Assembly (NCBI RefSeq): GCF_900113575.1 | Contig: NZ_FOPV01000009.1 | Coordinates: 62,001 to 126,000 of the forward strand | Direction: 5' to 3' | Origin: Nitrosospira sp. Nsp14 | Lineage (GTDB): Bacteria; Pseudomonadota; Gammaproteobacteria; Burkholderiales; Nitrosomonadaceae | DNA length: 64,000 bases | Part shown: piece by piece, positions 9,710-17,356 of the stretch | How positions within the stretch are numbered: position 1 is the first letter of the stretch | Layout: each line of letters opens with the position of its first letter | The notes under the pieces: model-generated | Database searches by the model: none | What the model was told of the DNA's origin: nothing | Seen by the model: the letters and a program-made list of their open reading frames with translations, nothing else | Position numbers and translations under genes: made by a program

Positions 9710-10224
9710 ACCAATCGTCCTCGCTTCATGCGGTAACCCGCGGTAGACATGCCGCCCAGTCCCAACCCGCCATGAGCGTGGCATATCGCGCAGGCAAGGG
9801 CATCGGCCGCGTCTGTGCTGGGGTTGCCGCCAAGCTGCAGCAAGCGCTTGACCATTTCCTGAACCTGCTCTTTTTTCGCATGACCCTTGCCGACCACCGC
9901 CTGCTTGATCTGCAAGGCGGTATATTCAGCCACCACCAGATTATTCAGCACTGCGGTGCAGATTGCCGCCCCCCGCGCCTGTCCCAGCATCAACGTGGAC
10001 CGTGGATTGACATTGACGAATACTTGTTCCACCGCGACTTGATCGGGGCGGTGTTGAACGATAACCTCGTTGAGATGATCCATAATCGACTTCAGGCGTA
10101 ATGGCAGCTCGCCATCCTGTGTCTTGATACATCCGCTGCTGACGTAGGCAAGCTTGCTGGCTGTTTTGTCGATGACCCCAAAACCTGTAATTCGCAAGCC
10201 GGGGTCAATCCCAAGGATACGGAT
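9706..10224 (-). CDS. ruvC: Crossover junction endonuclease RuvC, apparent ATC start
   Basis: RuvC is the resolvase that cuts Holliday junctions. Read from an ATC codon at 10224, the protein is 172 residues and begins (M)[17 protein letters not shown]. Its four acidic catalytic residues then fall at D7, E66, D138 and D141, the E. coli numbering. No ATG, GTG or TTG lies between the upstream in-frame TAG (10279-10281) and the TTG at 10197, and starting at that TTG would remove D7 and the GIDPGL motif. A GAGG site at 10233-10236 sits 8 nt before the ATC. Either ATC is the start codon or an ATG was lost by mutation or sequencing error. The 3' end overlaps ruvA by 4 nt. Confidence 0.9.
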   Translation of the reverse strand: MRILGIDPGLRITGFGVIDKTASKLAYVSSGCIKTQDGELPLRLKSIMDHLNEVIVQHRPDQVAVEQVFVNVNPRSTLMLGQARGAAICTAVLNNLVVAEYTALQIKQAVVGKGHAKKEQVQEMVKRLLQLGGNPSTDAADALACAICHAHGGLGLGGMSTAGYRMKRGRLV

Positions 10225-10323
10225 TTTGATTACCTCAAGTAATGGGGCCCCAAGGCTCCGGGCAGGGAAATCAATATACTAGACTTCGCGCGTGGATTCG
10301 TCGGGCACCGTGCGTGACGAAAA

Positions 10324-11049
10324 CTATTCATCCATTACGGCGGTCGTGTAAACCTCTTGCACATCGTCAATGTTTTCCAACGCATCGAGCAGTTTTTGCA
10401 TTCTTGTCGCATCATCGCCCGCCAACGCGGTCTCGTTGACCGGCTTCATCGTCACTTCAGCCAGTTCCGCCTTGAACCCCGACTTCTCCAGCGCTTCCCT
10501 GATTGCGACAAATTCGTAAGGCGCGGTGACGACTTCGATGCTGCCGTCCTCATGCGTGACGATGTCTTCGGCGCCGGCTTCGAGGGCAACTTCCATCAGC
10601 TTATCTTCATCGGTTCCGGGCGCAAAAAGAAGTTGTCCGCAGTGCTTGAACAGGAACGCCACCGAGCCATCCGTGCCGAGATTGCCGCCATACTTGGTGA
10701 AAGCGTGGCGCACATCCGCAACGGTACGGACGCGGTTGTCCGTCATGCAATCGACCAGCACGGCCGCGCCTGCGGTGCCATAGCCTTCGTAGCGTATTTC
10801 TTCGTAGTTGACGCCCTCCAGACCGCCGCTGCCGCGCTTGATGGCGCGTTCTACGTTGTCCTTGGGCATGTTTTGCTCGTATGCCTTATCTACAGCCAGG
10901 CGCAGCCGCGGATTACTATTGGGATCGCCCCCACCTAGCCTCGCGGCGACAGTGATCTCCTTGATGAGCCGGGTGAAAATCTTGCCGCGCTTGGCGTCCT
11001 GCGCGGCTTTCTTATGCTTGATATTAGCCCACTTGCTGTGACCCGCCAT
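10324..11049 (-). CDS. yebC: YebC/PmpR family protein
   Basis: This is a 241-residue member of the YebC family. Such proteins were described as transcriptional regulators, and more recent work ties them to translation of difficult peptide stretches. The start [23 protein letters not shown] is nearly invariant in the family, followed by three alpha/beta domains with [12 protein letters not shown] and [17 protein letters not shown]. It lies 99 nt upstream of ruvC on the same strand, a common yebC-ruvC arrangement. The 274 nt between it and thiO hold no gene that I can support. Confidence 0.94.
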   Translation of the reverse strand: MAGHSKWANIKHKKAAQDAKRGKIFTRLIKEITVAARLGGGDPNSNPRLRLAVDKAYEQNMPKDNVERAIKRGSGGLEGVNYEEIRYEGYGTAGAAVLVDCMTDNRVRTVADVRHAFTKYGGNLGTDGSVAFLFKHCGQLLFAPGTDEDKLMEVALEAGAEDIVTHEDGSIEVVTAPYEFVAIREALEKSGFKAELAEVTMKPVNETALAGDDATRMQKLLDALENIDDVQEVYTTAVMDE

Positions 11050-11323
11050 GATATGCCCTTTACCCTCGTCCTCTTGTTGAGTAGTGCAATGGTATCACCG
11101 CGTGCCACGAGCATAAAGCGCGGAGCAGAGTGTGTTACGGCGCGTATATATTGCTCCCAGCGGAGACCCGAGAGGCGAGGGAATCCCTGAATAGGTCCTC
11201 CGCCTAGCGCATCTCGGGAATCGGGATCGCGAAATCCGCGTTCTGCCACCCACAGCGACTTTTGTCCACTTAAGGAAAACGGCAATACGGCTCCGCCAAG
11301 GCGGCAGGTCGATTTAACGATAT

Positions 11324-12436
11324 TCAGACGGGCCAGAGATAGGGGGTAATGTCGATTGGCTGGGGTGCGCCCGAAATGACGTTCGATATAAGCCGGGCGC
11401 TACCAGGCGCCATGGTAACGCCATATCGGTAATGGCCGCTATTGAGATAGAGGTTGGGGATTGTCGGATGATGATCGATAACCGGGACATTACCAGGCGA
11501 TCCCGGACGCAAACCGGCCCAGTGCGCGGAAAGGACGTCTTCGTTTAATTCCGGCACCAGCGCGCGCGCCTTTGCAAGTAGCATCTCCCGGGCCTCGGCG
11601 GTAGGGCCCTTGTCGAACCCGGCATCCTCCAGCGTACTACCAGCCAGAATGTGCCCATCCCGACGGGGAATCAAATAGAATTTTTCCGGTTCCTTCAACA
11701 CGATGACATCGAGGAGGCCGGGATCTGCCCTGAAAAGCAGGATTTGGCCGCGCACCGGCCAAATGTCGAGCTTTAGCGCGAGTTGATGCAGAAGCCTGCC
11801 GCTCCATGCCCCAGCGGTCACGACATAATTGGCCGCAGCGTGGTCCTCTCCCCGGCTGGTGCTGACTGACTCAACCCGGCCTCCCGCCATATTCCAGCGC
11901 GTGGCCTCTGTATCTTCAACGATGACGCCTCCACGCAGTTCCACTGCCTTCATTAGCGCTTGTAACAGGCGAGGATTGCGCACCTGGCATACGCTGGACA
12001 GCCAAAGCGCCGCTGCATCGTGTGAAAGTGCTGGTGCAACTTCATGAGAACGAACCCTGCTCATGGGAAAATTAAATCGTGCGCACCAGGCTTGCGCTAC
12101 GCGTATTCGGGCATCCAGCCGTCTCGCTTCTGGCTCGCTGCATTGCTCCGTAAGCACCAGCATTCCGGTCGCCTGATACTCGGGATCAATCCCCGTTTCA
12201 GTTCGTACGGCTTCGATAAATTCCGGATATAGCTGGTTGCTCAACTGCGTGAGCTGCGTGACAGCGTCAGGGTAATCCCAGGGCAATAACGGAGACAGGA
12301 TACCCGCGCCTGCCCATGACGACTCCTGCCCGCAGCGATTACGTTCCAGTAGGGTTACCGTCGCCCCCTGCCGCAACAATTCGTAAGCAGTAGCCAACCC
12401 GACGATTCCGCCGCCGATGATAAGAACGTCGCTCAA
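11324..12436 (-). CDS. thiO: Glycine oxidase ThiO (FAD-dependent)
   Basis: ThiO oxidises glycine to iminoglycine for the thiazole half of thiamine. The N-terminal FAD fold has GGGIVGLATAYELLRQGATV with the GxGxxG motif, then ESSWAGAGILSPL. The C-terminus has HWAGLRPGSPGNVPVIDHH and LNSGHYRYGVTMAP, typical of DAO-type oxidases with thiamine roles. It starts with TTG at 12436, 7 nt after AAGGA; no ATG in frame is nearby. 370 residues. No other thi gene is in the window, so another amino-acid oxidase of the DadA/ThiO group remains possible. Confidence 0.85.
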   Translation of the reverse strand: MSDVLIIGGGIVGLATAYELLRQGATVTLLERNRCGQESSWAGAGILSPLLPWDYPDAVTQLTQLSNQLYPEFIEAVRTETGIDPEYQATGMLVLTEQCSEPEARRLDARIRVAQAWCARFNFPMSRVRSHEVAPALSHDAAALWLSSVCQVRNPRLLQALMKAVELRGGVIVEDTEATRWNMAGGRVESVSTSRGEDHAAANYVVTAGAWSGRLLHQLALKLDIWPVRGQILLFRADPGLLDVIVLKEPEKFYLIPRRDGHILAGSTLEDAGFDKGPTAEAREMLLAKARALVPELNEDVLSAHWAGLRPGSPGNVPVIDHHPTIPNLYLNSGHYRYGVTMAPGSARLISNVISGAPQPIDITPYLWPV

Positions 12437-12533
12437 AAATCAATCCTTCGCATCGCCGGCAGTTTAAAGCAATTTTTCCACCGAAGCAGCGCAAGCTGGC
12501 GTTGGTCATAAAGATGAGCCTGGTCCAAAAAAC

Positions 12534-12562
12534 TTTATATCGGGAGGGTGAGCCGGTATAAT
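12534..12562 (+). promoter_or_regulatory. Sigma-70-type promoter of tRNA-Lys
   Basis: A perfect -10 box TATAAT at 12557-12562 has a -35-like TTTATA (4 of 6 matches) 17 nt upstream. It lies 21 nt before the mature tRNA start, as expected for a tRNA promoter. Confidence 0.65.
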
Positions 12563-12583
12563 GCACGTCCCTTGGGAATCAGT

Positions 12584-12659
12584 GGGTCGTTAGCTCAGCC
12601 GGTAGAGCAGCGGACTTTTAATCCGTTGGTCGCCAGTTCGAATCTGGCACGGCCTACCA
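12584..12659 (+). tRNA. tRNA-Lys (anticodon TTT)
   Basis: The 76-nt cloverleaf has acceptor stem GGGTCGT paired with ACGGCCT (including G-U pairs), the D-arm TAGCTCAGCCGGTAGAGC, anticodon loop CTTTTAA with anticodon TTT, T-arm CCAGTTCGAATCTGG and an encoded CCA end. The sequence downstream holds a truncated gene, so this tRNA may once have been an integration site. Confidence 0.96.
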
Positions 12660-12871
12660 ATACAATCAGTAGTTTACCTTGATAGTGACTTGGTATCATG
12701 CGCCGCGTGGGACACTGTTGGGGCACTTGAGGTGAACTGTATCCCCTCTGCCGCTTCTATACGTTTTGTCTTCTCTGTACCTATATCTGTATCTAGCAGT
12801 CGTCACCGTTACGTCGTTACCCCTATCGAGCGCCTAGGGGACCGGGATACCTTTGAGGCTACGCGTCCTGC

Positions 12872-13303
12872 TCACAAAGGGCCCGGCAGAAAGTGATGTA
12901 TCAGATCGTTACGCTCACGCCCCATCAGCTCTAAATTGGCACATTTGGACATGCGAAAGTCGCTGTGGCCAGTGCTTGTGAAGGTGAACGACATCCGCGG
13001 TTGCGTAATCTCTTCCGTCTCCTTTCGGGGCTCACCTGCATCTGACAGGATGGCGTCGCCATACTGCCTGATCAGCTTGCCCATCATCTGCGTCTCGATT
13101 TTTTCCGCCCGCTTCGCGCGGCGCTCCACAAAATCAATTGTGGTGCCGTCTGCATGGTGATTAGCTATCAGCAATTTTAGCAATCTCTCGATTGCCTGGA
13201 ACAGCAGCACATTGGGCCCAATCTTGCGAAGCACATCATCGCTCAAGGTCTTCATATGCGACACCTGATCATTTTTGTCCATTACCCGAAATCCTGTTGT
13301 CAT
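12872..13303 (-). pseudogene. Hypothetical protein, probably C-terminally truncated
   Basis: The 143-residue reading begins MTTGFRVMDKNDQVSHM and has LRKIGPNVLLFQAIERLLK and ends ERNDLIHHFLPGPL. From memory this resembles the first two thirds of a widespread proteobacterial protein of unknown function in which RNDLIHHFLP is followed by some 80 more residues. Here a stop comes four codons later. No enzyme motif is visible. The break is 210 nt from the tRNA-Lys, and between them lies a 35-codon frame of unknown origin. I infer a decayed or cut gene; it could also be an intact short version. Confidence 0.5.
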
Positions 13304-13449
13304 ATTCTAGACTTATTTCTCGAACCTCGAGGAAAACTGGCTGAATTTTTTTATCATGCATCGGTAGCAAGCCCATGCTTCTTGGCCCTTCTACGCGGCG
13401 ATTAGCGAGAGAACTCTCTCTGATCAATGAGGGGGAAAGAAGTGCAGGA

Positions 13450-14193
13450 TTACTTTCTCTTCTCTACTTCAAGCTTGTTGATGTAGCGTTGAATTAACGA
13501 TAGGGTAATATCGTCTACGTCGACATATTCACAACTGACACGCTGGCGGGGGATATCATTCACCCGCTGGAGCTCGACGCGCGTTACCCGGACGCTGGCC
13601 TTGAGGGTGCCCATTTCAGGAAGCATGATGCGGCAATTGGGGTAGATGGGACCTTTTTCGAAGACGACTTCGCATCCATAGTCCAGGAACGCCATTCCAC
13701 CACAACTGATATTCTGCAGAACAACGTCCACTGAAGAAGCCGATATATTTTGGAGCAAAGGAATGACGCACTTCACCGGCGAGACGATAGGCGTCGCAAT
13801 CCGGTAATACTCTCTTTTCTGGATCTGGAGAAGGCTTTCCGGTACTTCAGCAAGGAAAGCCTCCTTGCCTTCAAACAAGGTTTTACGCAGTTTCTGGCAC
13901 ATGAACTGGATCTTCACCTTGTTGGGGAATGCGACGATACTCAAGTCGCTGGTTTTGAGCGCTTTCTCATTGACTAAGCCATCCGCGCCGCAGTCCATAA
14001 CCATTTCATTTTGATGGGCATCTACGCTTAAGATGGTGGTCAGAAAAAAGCTGCCGCTCTCGCCAAAGTAACAAGTGGCAAGCGAACGGCTCCGCACCAT
14101 TAGGCGAAGTACAGAGAGAATTGCGATTTTGGAATGGGTACGGTATTTCTCATTGCTATCAAGGACCTCGGGTTTGTTTTCCTGTTTTAGCAT
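13450..14193 (-). CDS. ycgR: Cyclic-di-GMP-binding flagellar brake protein YcgR
   Basis: This is a two-domain protein of 247 residues. The N-terminal half fits the YcgR N-domain (beta-rich, residues about 20-120). The C-terminal PilZ domain has the c-di-GMP binding motifs RxxxR (in KREYYRI, near residue 131) and NxSxxG (NISCGG, near residue 168). In the family this protein acts on the flagellar motor at high c-di-GMP and slows it. No flagellar genes are in the window; the gene stands alone on the minus strand. Confidence 0.85.
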   Translation of the reverse strand: MLKQENKPEVLDSNEKYRTHSKIAILSVLRLMVRSRSLATCYFGESGSFFLTTILSVDAHQNEMVMDCGADGLVNEKALKTSDLSIVAFPNKVKIQFMCQKLRKTLFEGKEAFLAEVPESLLQIQKREYYRIATPIVSPVKCVIPLLQNISASSVDVVLQNISCGGMAFLDYGCEVVFEKGPIYPNCRIMLPEMGTLKASVRVTRVELQRVNDIPRQRVSCEYVDVDDITLSLIQRYINKLEVEKRK

Positions 14194-14594
14194 GAACTTG
14201 CTCTCTGCTGACCGGGATTGCCGATTTATGTTGAATATAACGATTACGTTGCTTTAAAGGCTGGCTTTAGAAGCCTCCCTGCAGTATGGTTTGCACAAGG
14301 TGTGCCATGGAGGGTAATAACGGCAGTAATGGGGGGAGAATTAAAGCGTCGATATGGCAAAAATTTTGAAACGCTCATTCCTATTCATTCTTTTCCTCTC
14401 TGAATGGCTTCTAGCGCACTTAAACGTCGTTCCGGGTCTTCGTCAGCTCTTGTACCGTGTGATGTTTTGCAGGCTCCGCACGAACAATCAGAACAGACTG
14501 ACATGCATCTGTTGCGAGGGTCTGCTGCACGGCTACAAGAGTCCACCGGGAGTAATGAACGTCTTCGGACTGGTGCCTCAATGGTGAGGGGTCG
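14194..14594. other. Region without a supportable gene
   Basis: About 400 nt between ycgR and the transposase remnant. Short frames on both strands overlap each other and lack ribosome sites and recognisable motifs. Part may be further decayed insertion-sequence DNA, but I can only recognise the piece from 14595. Confidence 0.5.
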
Positions 14595-14780
14595 TTCCGC
14601 GGCCAGCGTGCGCCCGGCCAATTGTTTCTTGAGCTCGCCGGCCAGCCCGGATTCTCCCGGAATCGATTCGGCATCCTTGTTCTTGAACTGGGCCAGCAGT
14701 TAATCAATCAGTTCATCCGGGAATAGCTTGGACGCCTTCGCTTTGGTCTTCCTGCTCTTGATGTTCATCGTATTTGTCAT
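14595..14780 (-). mobile_element. IS256-family transposase N-terminal remnant, frameshifted
   Basis: On the minus strand from ATG 14780 one frame reads a basic leader ending SKLFPDELI. After a one-base slip the next frame continues LLAQFKNKDAESI, then SGLAGELKKQLA and LAAE. Together this is the usual N-terminus of IS256-type transposases (PEEL...LLAQ...G..GL...LKK.L.ER.L.AE). A TAA in the second frame and the slip show it is dead. The rest of the transposase is missing. The remnant lies inside and past the 3' end of the heme-oxygenase-like gene. Confidence 0.65.
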
Positions 14781-15579
14781 GTTGTTTCCCTTTCGAGATC
14801 ATCTCATGACCTTCCCATACAAAATAACTGACAGGCTCGGCGGGGCCCATTCTTTTGCTTTGAATGATCATTTGTTCATAAGAGACGGAATGCTCATCGA
14901 CGTTACGCGCGTATTGCAACAGTGAATCCACCCAGTCGTTAAATAGCCTGAAGACACGATCGACAACCACCTCTGCTTTCTCGCGTTCGTCGTCGTTAAG
15001 AGCCGGAAGATCTAAATCGGCGAACCCGGGACCATTGATTGCGTGTGACGATTCCGCGATATAGTGCTTCGTGCCAAAGAATTCGCATTCTTCGCCGTTT
15101 TGCATAGTGATGCCTTGGCAGCTTCTGAAGAGGACTATTGACACAGCTTCAATCGCCTCCATCAACGCGAACAAACCATAGGATTCCAACTGTGTCGCTG
15201 TTGCGGTCAGTTCCAGAGACAACCGGCGGGAATGTTCAAATCCGGCACCCCATAAGACTCGGGTGGCGTCGGAAAGAGGCATCTTCATGTCGGCGTTGAC
15301 CTTATCGAGGTCGCGCAACAACCATTGCCAATGGAAATCCTCCTCATACGTGTGAGCATTCAACATGGCCTGAATGGGGTCAGCAACGCCGCCGGGCTTT
15401 TCTTTTCGGAAGACGTAGGTGTTCAGATCAGCGTACGCCATGATAAAAGGAATGGTGCTGGGAGCCCAGGATAGGCGTTTTTCTCCCGGCAAGTCGGTGT
15501 CGGATAGAAACTGCGTGAAAAACGGATGTCTCTCAAATTCATTTCTCGCGGTTTCGATATAGTCGATGATATTTTTCAT
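14713..15579 (-). CDS. Heme-oxygenase-like (iron-containing redox) protein with foreign C-terminus
   Basis: The 288-residue protein from ATG 15579 is all-helical and resembles the TENA/PqqC/heme-oxygenase-like iron proteins. It has YIETARNEFERHPFF at the start, then AHTYEEDFHWQWLLRDL, LMEAIEAVSIVLFR and KHYIAESSH, spaced as in that fold, with E and H residues able to bind metal. The substrate is unknown. The last 25 or so codons (from about GKQHDKYDEHQEQ) read the transposase remnant in another frame, so the native C-terminus is lost. An in-frame upstream start at 15738 adds a low-quality leader and is not favoured. No clear partner gene is next to it. Confidence 0.75.
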   Translation of the reverse strand: MKNIIDYIETARNEFERHPFFTQFLSDTDLPGEKRLSWAPSTIPFIMAYADLNTYVFRKEKPGGVADPIQAMLNAHTYEEDFHWQWLLRDLDKVNADMKMPLSDATRVLWGAGFEHSRRLSLELTATATQLESYGLFALMEAIEAVSIVLFRSCQGITMQNGEECEFFGTKHYIAESSHAINGPGFADLDLPALNDDEREKAEVVVDRVFRLFNDWVDSLLQYARNVDEHSVSYEQMIIQSKRMGPAEPVSYFVWEGHEMISKGKQHDKYDEHQEQEDQSEGVQAIPG

Positions 15580-16419
15580 GTTCTGGGCACCATTAAAACG
15601 TTTAGGGAACTGAATAAAAACCGCACTACGCCGCGGCTGACATGCAGCACAAGTACCTCCTGGAAAAAGGGCCGTTAGCTGCCTCGTGACACGTGAACGA
15701 GCAAGGGAAGGCGGGCTTCCAGACTGTGTTATCGGCAAACCTTTGTTTTTTCTTTAACGAAAATACGGCGCGGCAGTGAAGCGGACGCCGGAATGATGCT
15801 AGTCGCAAGTGCAAAGGTGCAGACCCGCGAATAGAAGTTCAATCAGGCCAAATCCTGGCTACGCGAGATAAGCTACGGCCGGCAGCGGCACGGAAGATGA
15901 TCGTAGGGTTACGATTCTGGAGACGTTTGTAAGACATTATCATGCATGGCGGCAATCTTGACGGCTGCAATCCCTGACCTTTGAAACGGTTCGGCCAGAT
16001 GTTCAAGTATCTGGTTGGTGCGCTGCAGTTCCTGTAGCCCGCTTCAGTGCGCGTCACCACTCAGCAAGACGCCTCGTGAGTTCTTCCTGGGCTATAGATG
16101 GTGGCGATGAACGTCTAGTGCGAAAAGCCGGAGATGACACCATCGCTCAGAAGGAAGAAACCACCTGCAAATATTGCGTGTGTGAGCCACCACATGTGAT
16201 TCCGGAGCCCGACCGAGGATGAAGGCAAGCGACGAGAGCGCGTGCCGTAGATCAGCGAAGTACTGATCAGTCGCTGCAACAAGATGACTGATCCGGTTTT
16301 CCTAAAGCAGATCAGTATGTCGCACTGGCCGGGTAACGGGTAAGACGAAGGGGAAAATAATTGTATTCTCGCTAATTGGTTTTAACGATTTAAATAATTA
16401 ACCAATCCCTGCACTTATA
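15580..16419. other. 840 nt without a supportable gene
   Basis: Only short unsupported frames are present. One minus-strand stretch near 15900-16030 encodes ELQRTNQILEHLAEPF, which looks protein-like but ends in a stop with no good start, and may be a remnant. Otherwise I see nothing. Confidence 0.5.
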
Positions 16420-16443
16420 GAATTAATAACCTATTATTAATTC
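16420..16443. repeat. Perfect AT-rich inverted repeat upstream of lectin gene
   Basis: GAATTAATAA and TTATTAATTC are perfect reverse complements of 10 bp separated by CCTA. The repeat is 90 nt before the ATG of the B-lectin gene in AT-rich DNA, in a place where an operator could lie. It may also be a cruciform-prone element without a regulator. Confidence 0.7.
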
Positions 16444-16532
16444 TGTATCACCCTTTTTTCAGCATCACTGACGGATGTGTATCAATTGTCCAATAGATGC
16501 GTTTCTTTAAACAAGAATGATAGGAGATCAAA

Positions 16533-17252
16533 ATGAAAATGAAATTCGGTGGGTTCGGGTCTCTTCTGATCTTGGCGTTAGTAAATTTTCCGGCGGTGGC
16601 GGCACCATCCGCGCCATGTACTAAAGAGATCGGGGAAGTTGTTCCTGACGTCGGTACTTATGTTAACGCCACGGCTGATACCAATTATTTTATTAAACCG
16701 GGCGAGTGCCTGGTCTCCCCGAACAAGCAATATATGGCTGTGCTTCAGCCTGATGGAAATTTTGTGGTGTACGAAACCCACCACATCGATTCTAAATCCG
16801 ATTATTGGAATAGTGGAACGCGGGATAATCGCAAGGCGGGTCTCTTAGTCCAGCCGGATGGGCGTTTCGTGATATATAAAGAGAAAGGGATCAAGCAAGG
16901 AACCGATGGCAAGTTTTATGGCGATCCATCGCGGGCTGTTTTCGTTTCAACTGTACGATCCGCACCATCGGATTATTATTTGGCCATAAAGAACGATGGT
17001 AATTTAGTCCTTTATCGTGGTACTCCCCCTGGGGTAAAGATGGTACCCGTTTGGGATTCCTTTACGTATCCTGCAATGAGGCGCTACTGCATCACGTTGA
17101 GTCAGCCCCATCGCGGCGTGGTTGGTATGAGAGAAGTCGACACCGCTAGCCCCGGCACTAAGGCTCCATATTATCTGGAGCAGCATAACAATATGTCTCT
17201 TCCCTCGTTTCGCGCCACTTCTTTTAGTACTGAACGTGGCAATTGTCCCTAG
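16533..17252 (+). CDS. Secreted bulb-type (B-)lectin domain protein
   Basis: A signal peptide (MKMKFGGFGSLLILALVNF..., cleaved near AVAA) precedes a B-lectin fold. Three copies of the QxDxNxVxY-type motif are visible: LQPDGNFVVY (intact), VQPDGRFVIY and IKNDGNLVLY (both altered). Such domains bind mannose in plants and several bacteriocins. Four cysteines could form disulphides. A GGAGA site 8 nt before the ATG supports the start. 239 residues. The gene is alone on its strand with a hairpin after it. Function is not known; adhesion, matrix binding or a lectin-like bacteriocin are options. Confidence 0.8.
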   Translation: MKMKFGGFGSLLILALVNFPAVAAPSAPCTKEIGEVVPDVGTYVNATADTNYFIKPGECLVSPNKQYMAVLQPDGNFVVYETHHIDSKSDYWNSGTRDNRKAGLLVQPDGRFVIYKEKGIKQGTDGKFYGDPSRAVFVSTVRSAPSDYYLAIKNDGNLVLYRGTPPGVKMVPVWDSFTYPAMRRYCITLSQPHRGVVGMREVDTASPGTKAPYYLEQHNNMSLPSFRATSFSTERGNCP

Positions 17253-17264
17253 GAAATTAGGTGT

Positions 17265-17293
17265 GGGGGTAAATCCAGTACACGTTTACCCCC
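17265..17293. terminator. Hairpin after lectin gene
   Basis: GGGGGTAAA pairs with TTTACCCCC (9 bp, loop 11 nt), 12 nt after the lectin stop. The T-run after it is short (TTT), so it may be a weak terminator, or serve both this gene and the convergent pyruvate-kinase-like gene. Confidence 0.55.
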
Positions 17294-17356
17294 TTTCAAA
17301 TCAGTACCTTCGCATGAACCTTGTTTTGTCCTGACCTGAATCGCGGGTTTATAGCG

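Noticed and set aside
9710-9784. 25-residue extension of RuvA
   Set aside because: RuvA proteins start MIGRI; the extension lies inside ruvC coding sequence.
12690-12896. Plus ORF of 68 codons after tRNA-Lys
   Set aside because: No ribosome site or motif, and it runs into the truncated minus-strand gene.
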